64,000 nucleotides of DNA from Bog-473 sp963804055 (GTDB lineage: Bacteria; Actinomycetota; Acidimicrobiia; Acidimicrobiales; RAAP-2), in the NCBI GenBank assembly GCA_963804055.1, contig CAWDOU010000007.1, forward strand, positions 1-64,000, written 5' to 3'. Both the position numbers and the translations under genes were made by a program. Positions 8,080-17,170 of this stretch are shown here, piece after piece (position 1 is the first letter of the stretch; each line of letters opens with the position of its first letter). The notes beneath the pieces were generated by a model. It worked only from the letters and a program-made list of their open reading frames with translations. It ran no database searches and had not been told where the DNA came from.

Positions 8080-8715
8080 TCAGCGGTTGGGCTGGGGCGT
8101 CACCCGCAGGTAGGGCTTCAGGGCCTTCCAGCCCTTCGGGAAGCGGCCCTTGGCGTCGTCGTCGCTCAGCGCCGGGACGATGATCACGTCCTCCCCGTCG
8201 GTCCAGTTGACCGGCGTGGCCACCGAGTAGTCGGCCGTCAGCTGCAGCGAGTCGAGCACGCGGATGATCTCGTCCACGTTGCGTCCCGTCGAGGCCGGGT
8301 AGGTGAGCGTGAGCTTGACCTTCTTGTCCGGTCCGATGATGAACACCGAGCGCACCGTCAGCGTGTTGTCGGCGTTGGGGTGGATCATGTCGTAGAGGTC
8401 CGCCACCTTGCGGTCCTCGTCGCCGATCAGCGGGAAGGCCAGCGCCGAGCCCTGTGTCTCCTCGATGTCACCCGCCCAGCCCTTGTGGGACTCGACCGAG
8501 TCGACCGAGAGGCCGATCAGCTTGGCGTTGCGCTTGTCGAATTCGGGCTTGGCCTTGGAGAAGGCACCCAGCTCGGTGGTGCAGACGGGCGTGAAGTCCT
8601 TGGGGTGCGAGAAGAGGATGCCCCAACTGTCGCCCAGCCACTCGTGGAAGTTGATCGTGCCCTCAGTGGTGTCCGCCGTGAAATCGGGAGCGGTGTCCCC
8701 GAGTCGTACTGCCAT
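8080..8715 (-). CDS. 1-Cys peroxiredoxin (Prx6 family)
   Basis: This 211-residue thiol peroxidase reduces peroxides in the cytoplasm. The peroxidatic Cys45 sits in the hallmark motif DFTPVCTTELG, preceded by SHPKD. No second cysteine at a resolving position is seen. The C-terminal extension (TYPASTGRNVDEIIRVLDSLQ, then ATPVNW and a further 50 residues) is typical of the Prx6/1-Cys type rather than AhpC. A strong AGGAGG lies seven bases before the ATG. It is monocistronic, with its own upstream region facing the crotonase gene. Confidence 0.92.
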   Translation of the reverse strand: MAVRLGDTAPDFTADTTEGTINFHEWLGDSWGILFSHPKDFTPVCTTELGAFSKAKPEFDKRNAKLIGLSVDSVESHKGWAGDIEETQGSALAFPLIGDEDRKVADLYDMIHPNADNTLTVRSVFIIGPDKKVKLTLTYPASTGRNVDEIIRVLDSLQLTADYSVATPVNWTDGEDVIIVPALSDDDAKGRFPKGWKALKPYLRVTPQPNR

Positions 8716-8902
8716 TGTGTTCCTCCTGAAATGGTGAAGGTCCTTGTGCGGACAGTGACCTTACCGGCTGGCCCGGCAATTGTCGACACGATTGGTCATA
8801 TTTCCCGGCACCGCGGCTCTGCGCCGGAAAATGCCCTCTCACCTGGGAACCAGCCCGAACTCAATGTGCGGACACCCCGGTCCTCCGTGCGAGAATGCCT
8901 CC

Positions 8903-9731
8903 ATGACCCCGGAGCCGGCGCCAGACGAAGCCTCACCAGGCCCTTACCGGCCGTACCGGGACGATGCCCTGCTCGTCGAGCACGACGGTCCGGTGACCGT
9001 GGTCACGATCAACCGGCCCGAGCGGCGCAATGCCGTCGACAGCGTGTGCGCCGACCGGCTGCGTGAGGCCTTCCTGGCCTTCGACGACGACGAGCGGAGG
9101 TCGGTGGCAGTCCTCGCCGGCGCCGGCGGGACGTTCTGCGCCGGCGCCGACCTGAAGGCCGTGGCCGAGGGGGACCGCCGGCCGATCCCCGACGACGGCC
9201 CGGGGCCGATGGGGCCCACCCGCCTGACACTGGGCAAGCCCGTCATCGCCGCCGTGGAGGGCTACGCCGTGGCCGGCGGCATCGAGCTCGCATTGTGGTG
9301 CGACCTGCGTGTCGCCGCCGAGGATGCGATCTTCGGCGTGTTCTGCCGGCGCTTCGGCGTCCCGCTGTGCGATCTCGGCACCGTGCGGCTGCCGCGCATC
9401 GTCGGGCACGGGCGCGCCATGGACCTCATCCTCAGCGGGCGCGCCGTGCCGGCTCCGGAGGCGGAGGCGATGGGCCTGGCGAACCGCGTGGTGCCTCCCG
9501 GTGGCGCGCTCGGCGGCCGCCGTGGCGTGGGCCCACCAGCTGGCTGCGCTGCCGCAGGTCTGCCTGCGCTCGGACCGCATGAGCGCGCTCGAGCAGTGGG
9601 GCCTGACCGAGGAGGAGGCCGCGCGCAACGAAGCGCGCCGCGGCCGCGCCGTCGTCAGCAGCGGGGAGACGCTCGAAGGGGCGCTGCGTTTCGCGGGAGG
9701 TGCCGGCCGCCGTGGCACTGCGCTCGACTGA
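8903..9731 (+). CDS. enoyl-CoA hydratase/isomerase (crotonase), apparent frameshift
   Basis: The first part, from ATG 8903, reads as a crotonase: TVVTINRPERRNAVD, the oxyanion-hole segments GTFCAGADLKAV and AVEGYAVAGGIELAL, and GTVRLPRIVGHGRAMDLILSGR. After ANRVVPPG near 9500 the frame loses homology, while the next frame continues the family ending (SAAAVAWAHQLAALPQ, then DRMSALEQWGLTEEEAARNEARRG) to TGA at 9729-9731. The joined frame is 829 bases, so one surplus base (or two missing) lies near 9500-9505 in a GC-rich stretch. It is either a sequence error or a recent mutation. If repaired, the product is about 275 residues, a normal length. It overlaps the HAD phosphatase gene by 20 bases. 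Confidence 0.75.
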
Positions 9732-10473
9732 CGGCACCGCCGGCGGCCGGCCGCCGCCCGACCGCCCCACCGTCGCCGCCTTCGACTTCGACGGCACGCT
9801 GACCGACGGCGGCAGCGTGTTCCCGTTCCTGGTCGGTCTGCGCGGTGTGTGGCCCGTGCTGCGCAACGTCGTGCGCCTCTCCCCCGCCCTCGTGCGCGCC
9901 GCCATCACCGGCGGCACGGCGGCCGACGAGGTCAAGGAGAAGATGTTCACCCGCCTGCTCGGCGGCCTCGCCGTCACCGAGGTCGACCAGCGCTCGGCCG
10001 TCTTCGCCCACCGCCACCTGGAGCGCCATCTGCGCGACGACGTGCGGCGCCGGCTCGAGTGGCATCAGCGGCAGGGGCATTACACGGTGATCGTCTCGGC
10101 GTCACCGGAGTGCTACGTCAGCCCGGCCGGTGAGGAGCTGGGGGTCGACGGGGTCGTCGCCACGCGCCTGGCCGTCGGCGGGGGGGGCCTGCTCACCGGC
10201 GGCTACGAGGGCAAGAACTGCCGGGGAGCGGAGAAGTACGCCCGGCTGGTGGTCCACCTGCGCTCGCGCGGCCTGTTGTCGAATGCCGGCGGTGCGCATC
10301 CGGTGCTGTGGGTCTACGGCAACAGCCGCGGTGATCTGCGCCTGCTCAACGCGGCGGACCACGGCGTCGACGCCGGTCGGCTGGGCCCGCTCGGGCGCCT
10401 GCGCCGGTTCCCGCGGCTCGCCGAGGTCACCGCCTCAGCCCGGGGTGGCCGCGATGCCGACGGCATGGCCTGA
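9712..10473 (+). CDS. HAD-superfamily IB phosphatase (SerB-like)
   Basis: This 253-residue haloacid-dehalogenase-fold phosphatase has motif I FDFDGTLTDGGS near residue 20 (nucleophile and acid aspartates), motif II VSASPECYV near 121, the lysine-bearing EGKNCRGAEK region, and motif III GNSRGDLRLL near 200. It resembles the subfamily IB hydrolases (TIGR01490 type) related to phosphoserine phosphatase; the substrate is unknown. A GTG at 9700 is an alternative start, but GGGAGG at 9695-9700 would then touch it, so 9712 is preferred. It overlaps the end of the crotonase gene and converges with the SpoIID-like gene, overlapping it by 39 bases. Confidence 0.8.
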   Translation: MALRSTDGTAGGRPPPDRPTVAAFDFDGTLTDGGSVFPFLVGLRGVWPVLRNVVRLSPALVRAAITGGTAADEVKEKMFTRLLGGLAVTEVDQRSAVFAHRHLERHLRDDVRRRLEWHQRQGHYTVIVSASPECYVSPAGEELGVDGVVATRLAVGGGGLLTGGYEGKNCRGAEKYARLVVHLRSRGLLSNAGGAHPVLWVYGNSRGDLRLLNAADHGVDAGRLGPLGRLRRFPRLAEVTASARGGRDADGMA

Positions 10474-12618
10474 GTAGCCGGGCACGGCCGTGGTGACGTC
10501 GCCGAAGTAGGGCGCGTCGCCGTAGGCGAAGACCTGCCCACTGCCGTTGACGGCGTCGAACCCATCCCCGCTGAAGTCGGGGATGAGGCCCGTCATGGGG
10601 CTCTTCAGGGTCCCGAGGCCGGGCGAGTCGGCGGAGAGCGCGACGGCCGGCGCGTCGCCGAACGTGTGCGAGGTCCCGTCGGCCTCCAGCATCCAGTAGC
10701 CGCCCCCGTCGGGCGACGGCGCCACGCCGACGATGGGGGTCGGCGGGGGCGACCCTCCCAGCGAGCCGTGGAACTGCGCGTCACCGAAGGCGAAGAGGCC
10801 GCCGTCGGAGGCGATGAGCCAGTAGCCGCCCCCGTCGTGGGTGGGGACCATCCCGATGACGGGCTTGTTGAGCGTGAGGTTGCCGGTGCTCCCGTAGAAC
10901 TGCGCGTTGCCGAACGCGAAGATGCCGCCGTCGGAGGCCACCAGCCAGTAGCCGCCCCCGTCGGGGGTCACCGCCATGCCCACGATGGGTTTGTTGAGAT
11001 GGATGTTCCCGGTGCTGCCGTGGAACGGCGCGTCGCCGAAGCTGAACACGCCACCGTCGGTGGCAACCTCCCAGTACCCCGCGGCGTCGTGCGTCGACGC
11101 CATCGCCACGACGGGCTGGTTCAACCGCATCCCCCCGGTGCTCCCGTAGAATTGCGCATTGCCGAAGCTGAAGATCCCGCCGTCGGCGGCGTTGATCCAG
11201 TACCCGCCGACCCCGCCGCTCGGCTGGTGGCCGATGAGGTTCGCACCACCGGGCAGGCTGCCCAGCGTGGCCGGGCCGTAGTAGTGGTTCACGATCTGCT
11301 GGTAGGTCCAGTTCCCGTCACCGTTGTCCTGGCCGATGGCGTAGCCGAGAGCGCCGTACTGCCCCATCCCGATGCCGTGCCCCCACCCCTGGCCCGAGAT
11401 GGCGACCGTGCTGCCGTTGATCCCCGTCACGGTGAACAGGTCCGACCGCAGCGCGATGTCGGGGTTGTCGTAGAACGCCGTGCCGGGGATGGTGATGCTG
11501 CCCAGGGTCCCGTTGAGCGTAATGGTGGCCACCCGCCCGAACGAGCTCTCGTTGAAGGGCCGGCCGGGGTCGAACGTGGCGCCCCCGAACCCGGTGAACG
11601 TGCCGATCTGGGGCCACGCCGCCTCAATGGCCGCGTACGTGACCGTGGTCGACCACGTGTGGTACGGGTTGCAGGCCCCGCTGACACAGACGGCATCACC
11701 GTCGTCGGGCACGGCCGTGAACGGTGACTCCTCGTTCGCGCTCGAGGTGTAGCCACCTGTCGAGGACGAGTACTCGGTGGTCGCGATCTGGCCGTCGGGC
11801 ATGATCATCACCTGGCCCGCCGTGTCGTTGGCCGCTGCGACGGTCGTCGGCGTCTCGTACTGCACGCCGCGGTAGGTCTGGCACGTCAGGTCGCAGGTAT
11901 CGGCGTAGCCGCCGTACCCGCCGAGGTTGGCCAGGACATAGGAACGGACGGCCACGGCCTGGGCCTCGAGCTCCTGGAAGCCCCAGTCCATGCCCTGCGG
12001 CCCGAGCCCGCCGAGGCCGGCCCACCCGGACGGCGACTCGCCGGGCACGGTGTCGGCCACGTACTGCTCGAGCGGCAGCGTGTTGACCGACCGGGCGGCG
12101 CCGGCCGAGTTGTACATGGCGGTCAGCGTCCCGTGCACCGTGGGGCTCCCGCTCGCCACGCACAGGGTCAGGAGCCCGCCGACGGCGGTGGCGGTCGGCG
12201 TCGTCTGATTCGTCGCCACCGGGGCCCAGGGGCCCGAGCATGACGGACCGGTATCGACCTCCCAGGTCCCGCTGGTCTGATGGAAGCGGACGGCGGCCAC
12301 GCCGGTGGGCGCGACGCCCGGTGCGGTCACGTTGCCGCCCGACGCCAGCACGATCACATCGAAGCCGTCGTTCTCGGTCATGTCGATGCGGACGTCGGTC
12401 GAGTCACCCGGCAGCGCATGCGCCTCGGAGGCGTTGACCTCAGCGGGGACGGACGCCCGGTCCGGCGCGTCGAGGCCGGCCGCCGCCGCAGTGCCCGCGC
12501 CGAGCAGCGCGGTGGCCACTGCGAAGGCGAGCGGGAGGAGGAGCGCACCGCACGCCCGCACCCGGTGACGGCGCGGACGGGGGCGCGCCACGGCGGTTCC
12601 GACCAACACGATGCGCAA
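10435..12618 (-). CDS. secreted SpoIID/LytB-domain protein with six 42-residue repeats
   Basis: This 727-residue exported protein has a signal peptide over about residues 1-47 (basic start, LLLPLAFAVATALLG core, ending AAAAG). A SpoIID/LytB domain follows at about 175-450, with LPLEQYVADTVPGE, LEAQAVAVRSYVLA and GQGWGHGIGMGQYGA. In SpoIID this domain acts on or activates cleavage of peptidoglycan. The last 255 residues are six units of about 42 residues, each with a core like GGGYWLVASDGGIFAFG; the conserved Tyr-Trp pairs fall at 473, 515, 557, 599 and 641, and the sixth unit is degenerate. That length suits beta-propeller blades. Such repeats are common in secreted acidimicrobial proteins. 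The start is TTG 12618; a GTG nine bases in is an alternative. It borders the glycan locus, so a wall role is likely. Confidence 0.8.
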   Translation of the reverse strand: MRIVLVGTAVARPRPRRHRVRACGALLLPLAFAVATALLGAGTAAAAGLDAPDRASVPAEVNASEAHALPGDSTDVRIDMTENDGFDVIVLASGGNVTAPGVAPTGVAAVRFHQTSGTWEVDTGPSCSGPWAPVATNQTTPTATAVGGLLTLCVASGSPTVHGTLTAMYNSAGAARSVNTLPLEQYVADTVPGESPSGWAGLGGLGPQGMDWGFQELEAQAVAVRSYVLANLGGYGGYADTCDLTCQTYRGVQYETPTTVAAANDTAGQVMIMPDGQIATTEYSSSTGGYTSSANEESPFTAVPDDGDAVCVSGACNPYHTWSTTVTYAAIEAAWPQIGTFTGFGGATFDPGRPFNESSFGRVATITLNGTLGSITIPGTAFYDNPDIALRSDLFTVTGINGSTVAISGQGWGHGIGMGQYGALGYAIGQDNGDGNWTYQQIVNHYYGPATLGSLPGGANLIGHQPSGGVGGYWINAADGGIFSFGNAQFYGSTGGMRLNQPVVAMASTHDAAGYWEVATDGGVFSFGDAPFHGSTGNIHLNKPIVGMAVTPDGGGYWLVASDGGIFAFGNAQFYGSTGNLTLNKPVIGMVPTHDGGGYWLIASDGGLFAFGDAQFHGSLGGSPPPTPIVGVAPSPDGGGYWMLEADGTSHTFGDAPAVALSADSPGLGTLKSPMTGLIPDFSGDGFDAVNGSGQVFAYGDAPYFGDVTTAVPGYSGHAVGIAATPG

Positions 12619-12699
12619 AGGCTAGCGGCGCGACCTGGGACATTTGGTGCATGGGCACCCGCAATCGGGGTGCGGGGCACGCCGGTACACTGCACGGCC

Positions 12700-13783
12700 G
12701 TGCGGGTCGACCAGGTCATTCCGTCCCTGGCCAGCCGGGACGCCATCGGCGTGCACACGATCCACCTGCGGGACGGGTTGCGCGCCGCCGGCATCGACTC
12801 GGACATCTTCTACGGCAGCCACACGGACGACGTGGAAGCCGAGGGCAAGCCGGTGATTGAGCTCGGGCGGGCCGGCCGTGGCCGCTGGCTGCTGTATCAG
12901 GCCTCCATCGGGAGCCCCGTCTACGACATCTTCGCGGCGCGCACCGAGCCCAAGTTGGTGAACTACCACAACATCACGCCGGCGGACCTGTTGCGCGACT
13001 GGGAGCCCGCGGTGGCCCTCGAGGCCTCGCTGGGCCGCACGCAGCTGGCGCGGCTGGCGTCCCAGAGCCGCTTCGCCGTCGCCGACTCCGCCTTCAACGA
13101 GTCCGAGCTGCACGCGCTCGGCTATGAGGGGACCGCGGTCGTCCCCCTGCTGATCGACATGCAGTCCAAGAGCGACGAGCCCGACGGCGAGCTGGTCCGG
13201 TCCCTGGCGCGCCGCAAGGAGCGCGAGGGCGGGGCCGACCTGCTCTACGTGGGGAAGATCTCCCCGCACAAGGCGCCCCACGATCTCGTCAAGATGCTCG
13301 ACGTGCTGCGGCGCACCGACGACGCGGCGGCCCGCCTGCACCTCGTCGGCTCGCCGCTGGGCTCGACCTACGAGCCGGCGCTGCGCGCGTTCATCGACGA
13401 GCTGGGCCTGGCCGACGCCGTCACGCTGGCGGGCTCGGTCAGCGGTGCCGAGCTCGAGGCCTACTTCCGGGCGGCCGACGTCTTCGTGATGGCCTCCGAT
13501 CACGAGGGCTTCTGCGTGCCCCTGGCCGAGGCCATGGGCCACGGCGTCCCCATCGTCGCCTACGGCGTGGCCGCGGTACCCGAGACAGTCGGAGGCGCCG
13601 GGCTCGTCCTGCCCGACAAGTCCCCCGTCCCCTTTGCCGCCGCGGTCGGGCGCGTGCTGCGCGACGCCACCCTGCGCGAGGTCCTGGCCGGGGCCGGCCG
13701 GGCGCGGCGCGGCCAGCTTCGATCTCGCCGCCTCCACCGACCGCTTCGTGTCCCTGGTGCAGCAGGCCGTCGGCGCCCGCTGA
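12700..13783 (+). CDS. GT4-type glycosyltransferase, apparent frameshift near the end
   Basis: From GTG 12700 this reads as a short GT4/GT-B glycosyltransferase. The start VDQVIPSLASRDAIGVHTIHLRDGLRAAG and the NYHNITPADL segment are shared with the neighbouring genes at 13794, 14858 and 19308. The nucleotide-sugar half has LLYVGKISPHKAPHDLV, then FVMASDHEGFCVPLAEAMGHGVPIVAY, which carries the EGFCVPLxE donor-binding signature. Near 13700-13714 the frame changes: the sibling-like ending SFDLAASTDRFVSLV is found one frame over and stops at 13781-13783. One surplus base in GGCGCGGCGCGG explains this. It is the only glycosyltransferase of the locus on the plus strand and converges on 13794. Confidence 0.75.
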
Positions 13784-13793
13784 GGAGCGGCGT

Positions 13794-14861
13794 TCAGGCC
13801 GGCGGGCGCAGGGCCAGCAGCAGGTCCGCGGCCCGGTCGCCCGCCGACGCCAGGTCGAGCGCGGCGATCCGGCCCGCCGCGGCGTCCGCCAGGGCGGCCT
13901 GCAGGCCCTCGTCCCCCAGCACGCGGGCGACGCCCTGCGCCAGCGCGTAGGGGTCTCGGGCGTCGACCAGCACGCCGGCGTCGCCCACCACCTCGGGCAG
14001 CGCGCCGTCGGCGTTGGCCACGACGGGCAGCCCCGCCGTCATCGCCTCGAGGACCGGCACGCCGAAGCCCTCGTGCCGCGATGTGGCCACCAGGACGTCG
14101 GCCCGGCCGAGGACGTCCACCAGCGCTTCGTCGCTCACGGCGCCGGCGAACGTGACCGCGTCGTGGAGGCCCATCTCGTCGACGAAGCGGTGCAGCGCGG
14201 CGGTGTACGACGGGACGACGGGGCGTCCCACCACGTCGAGCGTCGCTGCGGGGTCGTCACGGGCACGCGTGACCAGCAGGGCCATGACGGCCAGCTCGAT
14301 CGCCTTGTTCGGTGCGAGCCGGCCCACGCTGACCCACTGGGCGCCGGCGTGCCGTGCGGGGGATCGCGGCGCGCCTGCCCGCCTGCCCCCCGGGACCATG
14401 GCGGCCGGTGGCACGACGGCGGTGCGGCGGAAGCCCATGTGGCGCAGCTCCTCCTCGTTGAACGAGGACACGGCCAGTCCCAGGGCGGCGCGCGGCGCCA
14501 GCTCCCGCAGCTGGGTCTGGGCCAGCAGCTGGTGGCGCGCCATGCCGTTGTCCCAGGGCGCGTAGTACTCCGGTGGCGTGACGTTGTGGTAGTTCACGAC
14601 CAGCGTCTCGGCGCGCGCGCCGAGCCACGGGGCGAGGGCCGAGGCGGTGGCGAATTGGTAGACCAGCACGTCCCCGGTCGCAGCGTCGTCGGCGTAACGG
14701 GCGAAGGGGCGGGTCTCGGAGACCGTGTCGGGGTCATCGGCCTCCACGTAAATGTGCGACGGCACGCCCCGCGCCACCAGGACGTCGCGCAGGCGCAGCG
14801 TGTGCCGCCCCACCGCGTCGGCCCGGTGCAGCATCGGGACGAATTGGTGCAGGCCGCTCAC
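13794..14861 (-). CDS. GT4-type glycosyltransferase
   Basis: This 355-residue GT-B glycosyltransferase should transfer a sugar from a nucleotide donor onto a growing glycan at the cytoplasmic face. The N-terminal acceptor half opens with GLHQFVPMLHRADAVGRHTLRLRD, then has VYQFATASALAPWL and VVNYHNVTPPEYY. The donor half has WVSVGRLAPNKAIELAV, the DVLGRADVLVATSRHEGFGVPVLEAM block with the donor-binding glutamate, and GLPVVANADGALPEVVGDAGVLV. It is a close paralog of the gene at 14858, sharing about the same length and every block. Its start overlaps the stop of that gene (ATGA, 14858-14861), so they are cotranscribed. Confidence 0.85.
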   Translation of the reverse strand: MSGLHQFVPMLHRADAVGRHTLRLRDVLVARGVPSHIYVEADDPDTVSETRPFARYADDAATGDVLVYQFATASALAPWLGARAETLVVNYHNVTPPEYYAPWDNGMARHQLLAQTQLRELAPRAALGLAVSSFNEEELRHMGFRRTAVVPPAAMVPGGRRAGAPRSPARHAGAQWVSVGRLAPNKAIELAVMALLVTRARDDPAATLDVVGRPVVPSYTAALHRFVDEMGLHDAVTFAGAVSDEALVDVLGRADVLVATSRHEGFGVPVLEAMTAGLPVVANADGALPEVVGDAGVLVDARDPYALAQGVARVLGDEGLQAALADAAAGRIAALDLASAGDRAADLLLALRPPA

Positions 14862-15946
14862 GACGGCGCAGGAGCCGGCGTGGCCAGGGGGACGAGCAGG
14901 TCCACGAAGCGGTCGGCGGCCGACGCGAGATCGAGCGCCGCCAGCCGCTGCCGCCCCGCCTCGATGGCGTCGCGCCGGCGGGGCGCGTCGTCCAGCAGCG
15001 CGGCGATGGCCGCGGCCAGCGCGTAGGGGTCCTTGTCGGAGACGAGCACCCCGGCCCCGCCGAGCACCTCGGGCACCGCCCCCTGGTCGAACGCCACGAC
15101 CGGCAGGCCGGCCGCCATCGCCTCGACGACCGGGACGCAGAAGCCCTCGTGCTCGGACGTCACCACCAGGACGTCGGCGCCGGCATAGGCGGCGGCCACG
15201 GTGGCGTCGCTCGCATGGCCCCCGAAGTGCACCGCACCGGCGAGCCCGAGCTCGGCGGCGTAGCGGTGCAACGCGGCCACGTAGGAGTCGGTAGCCGGCT
15301 TCCCGATGATCTGGAGCGTCGTGCCGGTGTCACCGTGGCCCCGGGCGACGGCGAGCGCGGCAATGGTGCTCTCGAGCGCCTTGTTGGGCGAGACGCGGCC
15401 GACGGCCAGCCACCGCGCCGCGCCAGGCGTCACCCCTCCCGGCTCCGGGCCTGCGGCGTTCCCGGCGGTGCCCTCGTCGAGGGCGGCCGACGGGGAGACC
15501 ACGGCGGTGGCGCGGAACCCGGCCGCGGCAAGGTGCGCCTCGTTGTAGGCGGAGTCGGCCACCGCCAGTGCCGTGCGCGGGGCCAGCAGGCGGAGGTCGC
15601 CCTGTGCCCGCAGCTGCCCCAGTGCGAGGTGGTTGTCCCACGGCGCCATCAGCTCGGGCGGCGTGACGTTGTGGTAGTTGACCACCAGGGTCTCGGAGCG
15701 GTCGGCCAACCACGGGGCCATGGCCGAGGCGGTGGCGAACTGGTACACCACGACGTCGCCCGGCTGCGCCAGGTCGGGATACGAGAGCACCGGGAGGGTC
15801 TCGGTCGCGGTGTCGTCGTCCACGGTGTCGACGAAGATCTCGGAGCGGAAGCCGCGGGACCGTGTCGCCTGGCGCAGTCGCACGGTGTGCCGGCCCACGG
15901 CGTCGCCTCGGTGCAGGACGGGGACGAAGTGGTGGATGCCGCTCAC
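14858..15946 (-). CDS. GT4-type glycosyltransferase
   Basis: This 362-residue paralog of the gene downstream has the same opening (SGIHHFVPVLHRGDAVGRHT), VYQFATASAMAPWLADR, VVNYHNVTPPELM, WLAVGRVSPNKALESTI, and the donor block DVLVVTSEHEGFCVPVVEAMAAGLPVVAF. A C-terminal LAALDLASAADRFVDLL helix is shared with its siblings. A glycine/proline-rich insert near residues 185-200 breaks up the linker between the two lobes. It overlaps both neighbours by four bases, so methyltransferase-like protein, this enzyme and the next are made from one message. The sugar specificity is unknown. Confidence 0.85.
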   Translation of the reverse strand: MSGIHHFVPVLHRGDAVGRHTVRLRQATRSRGFRSEIFVDTVDDDTATETLPVLSYPDLAQPGDVVVYQFATASAMAPWLADRSETLVVNYHNVTPPELMAPWDNHLALGQLRAQGDLRLLAPRTALAVADSAYNEAHLAAAGFRATAVVSPSAALDEGTAGNAAGPEPGGVTPGAARWLAVGRVSPNKALESTIAALAVARGHGDTGTTLQIIGKPATDSYVAALHRYAAELGLAGAVHFGGHASDATVAAAYAGADVLVVTSEHEGFCVPVVEAMAAGLPVVAFDQGAVPEVLGGAGVLVSDKDPYALAAAIAALLDDAPRRRDAIEAGRQRLAALDLASAADRFVDLLVPLATPAPAPS

Positions 15947-16944
15947 GAGGGGGCGACGGCCGCCAGGGCGAGACGCCGGTCCGGTGCACCGCCGTCGGAC
16001 AGCAGTGCCGGCCCGACGAAGCCGGCCCGCTGCAGCAGCATCTCCCAGGTCGCCTCGTGGAGCGGGCGACCCTCCACGAGATCCCGGGCGGCCGCAGTCC
16101 GCGACTCCGTCGCCGCGACGGGCTCGGCGATCACGACGAGCGGCGCCCCCCGCTGCAGCACCCGCCGGCTCCGGGCCAGGAGCGGGAGCAGCTCGTGCAG
16201 CGGCAACCGGTCGACCACCCCGCTGAGGACGACGCCGCCCATCGACCCGTCGGGCCGCGTCGCCAGGTACTCCGAGGCCTCGGCGATCGTGACCGCGTCG
16301 CCGTGCTCAATGGCCTCCAACGCGACCGCACCACGCGGCTCCACGCCGTGCGCGTCCGCGCCCCGCTGGCGCAGCAGGCGCAGCAGCTCGCCCCCGCCAC
16401 AATCGGCATGGACGATCACACCCCCCGGCGACCGCGCCAGCACGTGCGCCGCCACGGGTCCGGCCAGTGCGCCGAGCGCGCGGGCGGGAACGAGCCAGGC
16501 CGCGCCGTCGACCGGTCGGTCCTGGGCGGCCACCCTCGCCTCGAGCGTCTCGACGCGGGCCGCCAGGAAGCGGAACGCCTCGACCACGTGCCCCATGGCC
16601 TCTTCGAGGTCGGTCTTCTCGCCCCCGGGCACCCGGGCGGCGCGGTCGCGCCGCGGCCGCAGCCGGTCGAGGGGCCGGGCCCGCCTGGCCGCGTCGTCCC
16701 GGGCCGTGAGCGAGTCGGACAGGGCGGACGCTCCCGGATGGTACGGCCCGTAGCGGTCGCCCAGGTGCGTGAAGGCGGCCAGGAAGTTCCAGGCGTCGCC
16801 GCCCTGGGGAGCCAGCCGTGCGAAGGCTTCGCGCAGCGCCTTCGCCGCCCGGGCCCGGTCCTCGGGAGCGGGGTACGGGTCTCCCGTCGCCGCCGCCTCG
16901 CCCCGGCCCTCGGCGGCAGCTGCGGGGGGAGGACCGGCGGACAT
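15943..16944 (-). CDS. methyltransferase-like protein with coiled-coil segment
   Basis: This 333-residue protein has an N-terminal helical region of about 150 residues with a heptad-like stretch (VEAFRFLAARVETLEARVAAQ, near 120-140). A Rossmann-like methyltransferase half follows, with motif I HADCGGGELLRLL near 180, a GVEP acidic turn, and GGVVLSGVVDRLPLHELLPLL. The ending DLVEGRPLHEATWEMLLQRAGF is matched closely by the protein at 20408, so they are paralogs. The SAM-binding motif is somewhat degenerate, and activity is not certain. It leads a three-gene overlapping unit with two glycosyltransferases. A WbdD-like role in capping a glycan chain is possible but is inference. Confidence 0.65.
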   Translation of the reverse strand: MSAGPPPAAAAEGRGEAAATGDPYPAPEDRARAAKALREAFARLAPQGGDAWNFLAAFTHLGDRYGPYHPGASALSDSLTARDDAARRARPLDRLRPRRDRAARVPGGEKTDLEEAMGHVVEAFRFLAARVETLEARVAAQDRPVDGAAWLVPARALGALAGPVAAHVLARSPGGVIVHADCGGGELLRLLRQRGADAHGVEPRGAVALEAIEHGDAVTIAEASEYLATRPDGSMGGVVLSGVVDRLPLHELLPLLARSRRVLQRGAPLVVIAEPVAATESRTAAARDLVEGRPLHEATWEMLLQRAGFVGPALLSDGGAPDRRLALAAVAPS

Positions 16945-17170
16945 GACGACCGATGGTACTGGTGCGACGTCGCGGACAGGGGCGACGTCGTGTAGCGAGC
17001 TCCACCGACGAGCGCACTCCGTGCGCCCGTCGTGGGCATGGCGGCCACCCCTGTGTGGAGGTTACCGGCTGGCGGCGGCGAACGGCGGGAATTTCTCCGG
17101 ATGCGGCGGACGCCGCGCCCACAGTGCGTTCACCGGGAAGGCCCGGACGCCTGACCTAGAGTGACGCCCC

